This document shows positions 1 through 6,650 of a stretch of 10,936 nucleotides of DNA, piece by piece. The notes beneath the pieces were generated by a model. The model was not told the DNA's origin. It worked only from the letters and a program-made list of their open reading frames with translations, and did no database searches. The translations under genes were made by a program, and so were the position numbers. Origin of the DNA: a bacterium (lineage in GTDB: Bacteria; Planctomycetota; J058; JAJDCP01); assembly GCA_030428695.1 (NCBI GenBank), contig JAUIEM010000344.1, forward strand, positions 1 to 10,936, given 5' to 3'. Each line of letters starts with the position of its first letter. Within the stretch, counting starts at the first letter, position 1.

Positions 1-795
1 CTTCTGCTTGGCTTCGGCGGCGGCCTGGGCCGTGCCGTCCGCGTCGGAGGCGGTCTTCGCGGCCTGCTCGGCCTCGGCCACGGCGGCCTGGGCTTCGGAG
101 AGGGCCTGCTGCGCTTCCTCGGCGAGCTTCTTCGCCTTGGCCGGGCTCGCGGCCGCTTCGGCCATGCGCGCGGCAGCAGCCTTGGCCTCGGCCTCGGCGG
201 CGGCCTTGGCGCGCGCTTCGGCGGCGGCTTTCTTCTTCGCTTCCTCTTCGGCCTTCTTCTTCGCCTCGGCCTCGGCCTTCTTCTTGGCCTCTTCCTCGCG
301 CTTGGCCTTCTCCTTGGCCGCCTTGATCGCGGCGGCCTTGGCCTTGCGGGCCTCTTCCTTGGCCTTCTTCTTGGCGAGCTCTTCCTCTTCCTTCGCGACG
401 ATCGCCGGCTCGACGACCTGCACACGCACCGTGGCGCAGCCGCCGAACCCGCCGCGACCCCACTTCAGCAGCCACTCGCCGTCGATCTTGTTCTTCTTCT
501 TGTCGAGGTTCGGCAGCAGGCTGTGCACGCAGTCGTCGCGCTGGTAGTCCTTGCCCTTCCAACGCACGACGCTGAACAGACGCACCCGGGGCTCGTCGAG
601 CTCGGCCTCGGGGTTGAACTTGAACGCCGTGGTCTCGGGATCCAGACCCTCGGACTCGCCGAGCCGACCGGAGCGCAGCGCCTTGCCGTGCTTGTCGAAG
701 ATCTTCCAGTCGAGATGGTAGGTGTCGGCGCCCTGGCGCTCGGTGCACGAGAGCCGAAGCATCTTGCCCTTGGGTATGGTCAGATCGGAAGACAT
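1..795 (-). CDS. Hypothetical protein with TolA-like Lys/Ala/Glu-rich helix, C-terminus cut by window edge
   Basis: The minus frame stays open from ATG at 795 to base 1, giving 265 codons with no stop, so the gene runs off the left edge. Residues 1-130 look like a compact mixed domain (start MSSDLTIPKGK) with three Cys (C17, C89, C120) and several Trp. I do not recognise it. From about residue 134 to the edge the protein is almost only Lys, Ala, Glu and Arg, with runs such as AKKKAEEEAKKK, becoming Ala/Glu/Gln-rich near the edge. This is typical of a long charged helix or coiled coil, as in TolA stalks. No signal peptide or membrane segment is visible, so TolA itself is unlikely; a cytoplasmic location is inferred. 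A G-rich stretch (GGTGGGG) precedes the ATG by about 5 bases. It lies 93 bases downstream of the lipoprotein gene on the same strand and may or may not share its transcript. Function unknown. Confidence 0.85.
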   Translation of the reverse strand, partial: MSSDLTIPKGKMLRLSCTERQGADTYHLDWKIFDKHGKALRSGRLGESEGLDPETTAFKFNPEAELDEPRVRLFSVVRWKGKDYQRDDCVHSLLPNLDKKKNKIDGEWLLKWGRGGFGGCATVRVQVVEPAIVAKEEEELAKKKAKEEARKAKAAAIKAAKEKAKREEEAKKKAEAEAKKKAEEEAKKKAAAEARAKAAAEAEAKAAAARMAEAAASPAKAKKLAEEAQQALSEAQAAVAEAEQAAKTASDADGTAQAAAEAKQK

Positions 796-888
796 GGGAT
801 CCCCACCAGCTGTTCCTGATCGCGGATTTCGGGACACAGAAATTACCAGCTCAGGACGCGCCGCGCCAGAAAAAATGCCGCTCCGCCG

Positions 889-1161
889 TCAATCAGAGAG
901 CGCCCAGACCGGGATCGTGTACGGCAGCAGCACGGTGTCCATCGCGAGGCTGGGCAGGAAGTCGAAGAAGCCGTAGGTGAAAGCGACGGCCGCCTTGCCC
1001 GGCTCGCCTTCGAACTCGCCTTCGATGACCGCGTCCATGATCTCGACATCGCCGTAGGCGCCGATGTAGGGGCTCGGCTCGACCTCATCGGAGAAGAAGG
1101 TCGAGGTGATCGAGGTGCAGCCGCTGAGGACGACCAGCAAGCACAGGGCCAGGCTACGCAC
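889..1161 (-). CDS. Small YceK/YidQ-like lipoprotein (second of a tandem pair)
   Basis: Predicted 90-residue lipoprotein. It has a short signal peptide with lipobox L12-S-G-C15, so C15 would be lipidated. The C-terminal half has the pattern of the YceK/YidQ (DUF1375) family: a GAYGDVE segment near residue 34, then FLPSLAMDTVLLPYTIP at about 68-84. Family function is unknown; an envelope location follows from the lipobox. I chose the GTG at 1161 rather than the in-frame GTG at 1167 because the GGAGG at 1171-1167 sits 5 bases before 1161 but overlaps the 1167 codon. The 1161 start also gives a cleaner signal peptide (MRSLALCLLVVLSGC). The gene lies 45 bases downstream of a related lipoprotein gene and is probably on the opp transcript. 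Confidence 0.82.
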   Translation of the reverse strand: MRSLALCLLVVLSGCTSITSTFFSDEVEPSPYIGAYGDVEIMDAVIEGEFEGEPGKAAVAFTYGFFDFLPSLAMDTVLLPYTIPVWALSD

Positions 1162-1166
1162 ATCCA

Positions 1167-1171
1167 CCTCC
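1167..1171 (-). promoter_or_regulatory. Ribosome binding site that decides the lipoprotein start
   Basis: On the minus strand, GGAGG followed by TGGAT and then GTG (1161-1159) gives 5-base spacing. The in-frame GTG at 1167 overlaps this site, so it could not be the start served by it. Confidence 0.65.
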
Positions 1172-1453
1172 GGAGGTTCCGCTCCCCGAGCATACCCGGC
1201 GCGGCGTCATTCTTCAGTCACCGGCTCGGGCTCCTCCCGCGCCAGCCACAAGCCGGTGGTCAAGGGCAGGAGCGCGACGTCCACACCGAGCGAGAGCGGC
1301 ATGTCGAGCACCGCCAGCCAGGCGACCGGATGCGAGACCCGGCTCAGGGCGATCCAGTCGTTGCGCAGCCCGCCGAAGGGACGGGGCTCGGCGAGACTGA
1401 CGACGCTTCCACAGCCGCTCAGCCACAGCAGCAGGAGCAGCCACCAGCGGGGG

Positions 1454-2422
<969 letters not shown>

Positions 2423-2430
2423 GCTTCCCC

Positions 2431-3837
2431 CTACTTCCGCCCGCGCTGCTGCGGGTCGAGCGCGTCGCGCAGGCCGTCACCGAGGAAGTTCAGCGAGAAC
2501 AGCGTCACCGACAGGGTGAACGCGCTGAAGATGAACGGCCAGTGGTTGTCGCGCACGATCTTCCAGCCCTGGTTGACCAGCGCCCCCCAGCTCTCGAGCG
2601 GCAGGCCGCCGTACTCGACGTTGAGGCCGAGGAAGCTGAGGAAGGCCTCCTGCAGGATCACCGCCGGGACGGTCAGGGTCGTGTAGACGACGACCGTGCC
2701 GATGGTATTCGGGATCAGGTGCCGGATGATGATCTTCCAGGTCGGGGTGCCGATGGTGTGGGCCGCCTCGATGAACTCCTTCTGCTTCAGCGACAGCACC
2801 TGGCCGCGCACGATGCGCGCCATCGTCAGCCACTGGACGCAGCCGAGGGCGACGAACAGGACCACCAGGTTCTTCCCGAAGGTGACGAGCAGGATGATGA
2901 CGAGGAACATGTAGGGCAGCGCGTACAGGATGTCGACCAGCCGCATCATCACCCGGTCGACCGAGCCCCCCAGGTAGCCGGACACCGAGCCGTACAGCAC
3001 GCCGATCAACAGGCTGACCAGGGTCGCGACCAGCCCGACCATCAGCGAGATGCGCCCGCCGTAGATCAGCCGACTCAGCATGTCCCGGCCGGCCGAGTCG
3101 GAGCCGAGCGGGAAGCTGATCGTGAAGCGCTCGCCGCGCACGCGCACGTCGTGGACGAAGCGGTCCTCGAGCACGAGCTCGTCGCGCGGGCTGAGCCCTT
3201 CCCGCAGGCCGCCGACCAGGACCGCGGCCACGGTGTCGCCCGCGAGCGCGATCCGCACCCGCTTGCGGTCGGTGTCGACAGTCAGCTTCTCGAGCGTGAA
3301 GGCGCGCGTCTTCACCTCCGACGAGATCTTCTCTGGCAGCTGCGCCCCGTCGACGATCGTCACGTCGCTGAACTCGAAGGTGTCGGAGGTCGTCAGCAGC
3401 CGCATCACCTCGCCGGGGCCGGAGACCCCGACGCTGTCGAGGCTGACCGCTCCGAGCTCTGCCTTCAGCGAGCTGACCCGGCCGCGGCGCAGCTTGACCC
3501 GGTAGACGGTGATCTCGCTGTCGAAGGGGTCGGTCTCGAACACCACCGTGTCGCCGTTCGCGACCGCGTCGAAGGGGTAGGGCGGGAGCTCGCCGGTGCG
3601 GAAGTGCATCGTCGGCTCGAGGTTGAGCACCGTGCTGAACGGCGGCAGATCCTGCAGCGAGGCGTGCTGGGTGGTCGGGTCGAGGGGCAGCACGTCCGCG
3701 AGCAGCGCCAGCGCGCCCATCACGAACACGATGACGCTGCCGACGACCGCCATCCGGTTCTTCTTCAGCCGCGACAGCCCATCCTGCCAGAGGCTGACGC
3801 CGACGATCTGGTCCTGCTTTTCCGCTCTCTCAGTCAT
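2431..3837 (-). CDS. oppC: Peptide ABC importer permease (OppC/DppC family) with large extracytoplasmic insert
   Basis: Inner-membrane permease, second half of the OppBC channel. An N-terminal cytoplasmic segment is followed by TM1 (about 28-48). The hallmark PLGSDSAGRDMLSRLIYGGR (243-262) leads into the remaining membrane segments. The cytoplasmic EAA coupling loop is at 354-377 (EFIEAAHTIG, ending IRHLIPN), and the C-terminus is LGDGLRDALDP. The family is usually about 300 residues; this one has 468. The difference is a soluble segment (about 52-242) between TM1 and the PLGSD motif. By topology it faces the periplasm. It reads as beta-rich and I recognise no domain in it. The frame is continuous and the motifs on both sides are intact, so this is an insertion, not a frameshift or gene fusion. 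The first 8 bases overlap oppB (ATGACTGA), implying translational coupling. Confidence 0.95.
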   Translation of the reverse strand: MTERAEKQDQIVGVSLWQDGLSRLKKNRMAVVGSVIVFVMGALALLADVLPLDPTTQHASLQDLPPFSTVLNLEPTMHFRTGELPPYPFDAVANGDTVVFETDPFDSEITVYRVKLRRGRVSSLKAELGAVSLDSVGVSGPGEVMRLLTTSDTFEFSDVTIVDGAQLPEKISSEVKTRAFTLEKLTVDTDRKRVRIALAGDTVAAVLVGGLREGLSPRDELVLEDRFVHDVRVRGERFTISFPLGSDSAGRDMLSRLIYGGRISLMVGLVATLVSLLIGVLYGSVSGYLGGSVDRVMMRLVDILYALPYMFLVIILLVTFGKNLVVLFVALGCVQWLTMARIVRGQVLSLKQKEFIEAAHTIGTPTWKIIIRHLIPNTIGTVVVYTTLTVPAVILQEAFLSFLGLNVEYGGLPLESWGALVNQGWKIVRDNHWPFIFSAFTLSVTLFSLNFLGDGLRDALDPQQRGRK

Positions 3838-4786
3838 AGCGGATCCTCGGGTCGAGGAAGGCGTACAGCACGTCGACGGACAGGTTGCTCAGCACGAGCA
3901 GCGTGCCGGACAACATCACCAGCCCCTGGGTGACGAAGTGGTCGCGGTTGAGGGCCGAGTTGACGAACTCCTGCCCGAGCCCGGGCAGGCTGAAGATCTT
4001 CTCGACGACCAGAGAGCCGGTCATCAGGAAGGCGACCGCCGGGCCGAGGAAAGAGACGACCGGCATCAGCCCGCCGCGCAGCGCGTGGCGCAGGATCACC
4101 TTCGACTCCGGCAGGCCCTTGGCCCGCGCGGTCTTGATGTAGTCCTGGTGGATCACGTCGAGCATACCCGCCCGGGTCAACCGCGCGATGCGGGCGGTGT
4201 AGGGCAGGCTGAGGGAGAGCGCCGGCAGCACCAGCACCTCCGGACGGGGGAAGCCGAAGTTGTCGGTCAGCTTGAAGGCCCAGAAGTCGACGTAGGTGAC
4301 CTGGAACCAGTCGAGCCCCATCGCGAACACGAGCACGAGGAAAGGCGCGACGACGAAGGTCGGCAGGCTGAGCCCGAGCATCGCGACCGACATGCTCGCG
4401 TAGTCGAAGACCGTGTTCTGTTTGAGGGCTGAGATCACCCCCGAGCCGATGCCGACGACCAGGGCGATCAACATCGCCGACATGCCGAGCCAGAACGAGG
4501 GGCCCCACTTCTCCGCGATCACCTCGTTGACCGAGCGATCCTTGTACTTCGAGGACGGCCCGAGGTCGAGCTGCACGAGGTCGGCGCAGTAGTAGTAGAA
4601 CTGAACCGTCCAGTGCTTGTCGAGGTGGCGCTGCTTCTTGACGATCTCCTCGATCTCCGGCGGAAGCTTGCGTTCGGCGGTGTAGGGACCGCCGGGCGCC
4701 ATGCGGATCAGGCCGAAGCTCAGCACCGCGAGGATGAAGATGATCAGCGGCACCTCGATCAGGCGCCGCAGCAGGTAGGGACCCAT
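3830..4786 (-). CDS. oppB: Peptide ABC importer permease (OppB/DppB family)
   Basis: Inner-membrane permease of the binding-protein-dependent transport family, 318 residues as is normal. It opens with the typical MGPYLLRRLIEVPLIIF and RMAPGGPY (28-35). Further membrane segments lie around 98-120, 131-158 and 184-200. The EAA loop is at about 215-242 (DYIKTARAKGLPESKVILRH). The diagnostic OppB segment SLVVEKIFSLPGLGQ (258-272) follows, and the protein ends LDPRIRYD. It pairs with OppC to form the translocation pore for peptides delivered by OppA. It starts 9 bases after the oppA stop, behind a modest GGCGGGAA ribosome binding site, and its stop codon overlaps the oppC start. Nothing is unusual in its length or motifs. 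Confidence 0.96.
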   Translation of the reverse strand: MGPYLLRRLIEVPLIIFILAVLSFGLIRMAPGGPYTAERKLPPEIEEIVKKQRHLDKHWTVQFYYYCADLVQLDLGPSSKYKDRSVNEVIAEKWGPSFWLGMSAMLIALVVGIGSGVISALKQNTVFDYASMSVAMLGLSLPTFVVAPFLVLVFAMGLDWFQVTYVDFWAFKLTDNFGFPRPEVLVLPALSLSLPYTARIARLTRAGMLDVIHQDYIKTARAKGLPESKVILRHALRGGLMPVVSFLGPAVAFLMTGSLVVEKIFSLPGLGQEFVNSALNRDHFVTQGLVMLSGTLLVLSNLSVDVLYAFLDPRIRYD

Positions 4787-4795
4787 CGTTCCCGC

Positions 4796-6397
4796 CTATT
4801 CCGGAGCCGCGATGTAGATGTCCCGGAGCGGATGCAGGTCGCGCACGTTGGGATACCAGCCGATCACGTCCTCGTGGACCATGAACTGGTTGACGTAGAA
4901 GTAGATCGGCGCGATCGGCACGCCGTCCCGACAGAGCAGGGTCTCGGCTTCGCGGAAGTACTCGAAGCGCCGCGCCTGATCGTGGGTGGTCGCGGCGAGC
5001 TCGATCAGCTCGTCGTAGCGGGGGTTGCTCCAACCGGTGTTGTTGTTGCCGCCGTCGGTGACGAACATGTCCATGAAGGTGTTCGGGTCGGTGTAGTCGC
5101 CGATCCAACCGGCCCGGGCGATCTGGTAGTCGAAGTTGTCGACCCGGTCGAGGTACACCTTCCACTCGGTGTTCTCGAGGCTGACCGTCACGCCGAGGTT
5201 CTTCTGCCACATGTCGACGATCGCCTCGGCGACCTGCTTGTGCGACTCGTTGGTGTTGTAAAGGAGCGAGATCGACGGCAGCCCCGCACCGCCTTCGAAG
5301 CCCGCTTCCGCGAGCAGCTCGCGGGCCCGGAAGGGATCGTAGGGCAGGCCCTCTCCGCTCGTGTAGTTGTGGATCCCCGGGGGCACGTGGGTCCCCGCCG
5401 GGATCTGTCCGCCCTTGAGCACACGCTCGCAGATGGTCTGGCGGTCGATCGCCATGGCGAAGGCCTTCCGCACGAGCGGGTTGTCGAAGGGCGCCTCGGT
5501 CGTGTTGAAGCGGTAGAAGTAGGCGCCGAGGTAGGGTGAGGCATCGTAGTCGGGGTGCAGCTTGAGCTCATCGATGCGCGTCGAGGGCACCGAGCGGATC
5601 CAGTGCAGCTCCCCGTTGAGGAACTTGTTGACCGAGGTGTCCTGGTCGTCGATCGCCAGAGCGTGGACCTCGCGCAGCAGCACCTTGTCGCGGTCCCAGT
5701 AGTGCGGATTCGGCGTCATCACGATCTCGACGTTCAGGGTCCAGGCGCTGAGCACGAAGGGACCGTTGCCGACGAAGTTCTCCGGCCGCGTCCACTTGAT
5801 CCCGTGCTTCTCGACGGTCGCCTTGTGCACCGGCATGTAGGTCTCGAAGGAGATCAGGTCGAGGAAGTAGGGAGTCGAGGCCCGCAGGCGGATCTCGAGG
5901 GTGCCCTCGTCGATCGCCCGCACACCGACCTCATCGAAGCTCTCGATCTCCCCCTTGTTGTAGGCCTCGGCGTTGTCGAGGCACCACAGCATGTAGGAAT
6001 ACTGGATCGGCGCGACGGGGGCCGGATCGAGCACGCGCTGGTAGGAGTACACGAAGTCCGCGGCCGTCACGCGTTCGCCGTTCGACCACTTCGCGTCCTC
6101 GCGCAGGTGGAAGATGTAGACCGTCCCGTCTTCGGAGATCTCCCACGACTCCGCGACGCCGGGCAGCGGCTCGAGGGTCTCGGGGTCGTGCCGGGTCAAA
6201 CCTTCGTAGAGGCCGAGAGCGAGGGTGTGCTCGGGCACGCCGGTCATCTTCGCCGGGTCGAGGGTCTCGGGCTCCGCGTCGTTGTTGAAGTAGAGGATCT
6301 GGTCCTCGGGCGGAGCGGGCGGGATGTCGTCGACGATCTGGGCGGCGAGCGGGGACAGGCACAGGCCGACGAGCAGGGCCAGGGACAGACGGTGCAT
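4796..6397 (-). CDS. oppA: Periplasmic peptide-binding protein (SBP family 5, OppA-like)
   Basis: Solute-binding receptor that captures peptides in the periplasm and delivers them to OppBC. The 533 residues begin with a signal peptide (MHRLSLALLVGLCLSPLAAQ). No lipobox is present: C12 is preceded by Leu, not a small residue. Export as a soluble protein is therefore predicted, which fits a diderm cell. Family-5 landmarks include LDPAK (47-50), LYEGLTR (63-69), PLPGVAESWEISEDG (78-91), DAKWSNGERVTAADF (101-115), the GNGPF turn (210-214), and the VRKAFAMAIDR helix with VPPGIHNY after it. ATG 6397 has AGAGGAA about 5 bases upstream. It is the first gene of the opp operon and faces a divergent gene across 253 bases. 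The exact ligand (oligopeptide, dipeptide, murein peptide) is not evident. Confidence 0.95.
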   Translation of the reverse strand: MHRLSLALLVGLCLSPLAAQIVDDIPPAPPEDQILYFNNDAEPETLDPAKMTGVPEHTLALGLYEGLTRHDPETLEPLPGVAESWEISEDGTVYIFHLREDAKWSNGERVTAADFVYSYQRVLDPAPVAPIQYSYMLWCLDNAEAYNKGEIESFDEVGVRAIDEGTLEIRLRASTPYFLDLISFETYMPVHKATVEKHGIKWTRPENFVGNGPFVLSAWTLNVEIVMTPNPHYWDRDKVLLREVHALAIDDQDTSVNKFLNGELHWIRSVPSTRIDELKLHPDYDASPYLGAYFYRFNTTEAPFDNPLVRKAFAMAIDRQTICERVLKGGQIPAGTHVPPGIHNYTSGEGLPYDPFRARELLAEAGFEGGAGLPSISLLYNTNESHKQVAEAIVDMWQKNLGVTVSLENTEWKVYLDRVDNFDYQIARAGWIGDYTDPNTFMDMFVTDGGNNNTGWSNPRYDELIELAATTHDQARRFEYFREAETLLCRDGVPIAPIYFYVNQFMVHEDVIGWYPNVRDLHPLRDIYIAAPE

Positions 6398-6437
6398 CGG
6401 ATTCCTCTCGGTGCGGCGAAGCGCTGGAAGAGCCGGA

Positions 6438-6561
6438 CGGACGGAAGCTTCGCGGGGGACAGGGTGGCATTGCTATCAGAGACGGCCGGCGCATGTCAAG
6501 GGCTGGCCGCATCTTCGGGACGGAGCGGCGCTCCGGTCTATTCCCGGGAATCTTCCGTCCG
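6438..6561. repeat. Inverted repeat flanking the opp promoter
   Basis: CGGACGGAAGCTTCGCGGG at 6438-6456 on the plus strand pairs with 6561-6543 read on the minus strand. The first 10 bases match perfectly and 17 of 19 match overall. The arms are 86 bases apart. One falls in the predicted opp leader and the other lies between the two divergent promoter candidates. The second arm contains the palindrome TTCCCGGGAA (6541-6550, partly outside). A 6-base hairpin (CGGAGC, GGC, GCTCCG; 6521-6535) lies between the arms. Two binding sites for one regulator is an inference. Confidence 0.5.
6470..6499 (-). promoter_or_regulatory. Candidate sigma-70-type promoter of the opp operon
   Basis: On the minus strand a perfect -35 TTGACA (6499-6494) is followed after 18 bases by TAGCAA (6475-6470), a weak -10 with 3 of 6 consensus bases. 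It would start transcription near 6463 and leave a leader of about 65 bases before oppA. No other stretch upstream of oppA looks as good. The weak -10 and unknown sigma preference of the host limit confidence. Confidence 0.45.
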
Positions 6562-6580
6562 AAGGGGCGGGCCGAACGCC

Positions 6581-6609
6581 TTGATGATCGGGATCGATCC
6601 CCGTACACG
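6581..6609 (+). promoter_or_regulatory. Tentative promoter with a 12-base palindrome, for the rightward operon
   Basis: TTGATG (6581-6586) and TACACG (6604-6609) are 17 bases apart, each only a partial match to consensus. Between them is the perfect palindrome GGGATCGATCCC (6590-6601), which could be an operator. The position, 40 to 70 bases before the ATG at 6651, is reasonable; the match quality is poor. Confidence 0.25.
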
Positions 6610-6638
6610 TAGAGGGTCCGCGCGATCGGTGCGGGAAC

Positions 6639-6644
6639 AGGAGG
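6639..6644 (+). promoter_or_regulatory. Strong ribosome binding site of the pseudokinase gene
   Basis: AGGAGG, 6 bases before the ATG at 6651. It fixes that start. Confidence 0.75.
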
Positions 6645-6650
6645 GCGCGG

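Noticed and set aside
1..396. Repetitive DNA resembling a tandem repeat array
   Set aside because: The repeats follow the reading frame of the Lys/Ala/Glu helix with irregular period and no spacers. It is coding low complexity, not CRISPR or a satellite.
866..902. Possible terminator after the lipoprotein pair (T run on minus strand at 875-870)
   Set aside because: The six-T run is real, but the only stem found is 5 pairs (CGCTC/GAGCG) with a 14-base loop, too weak to call.
843..1193. Alternative minus frame over the small lipoprotein
   Set aside because: Ser/Arg/Pro-rich shadow; the 889-1161 frame has a lipobox, the family motif and a placed ribosome binding site.
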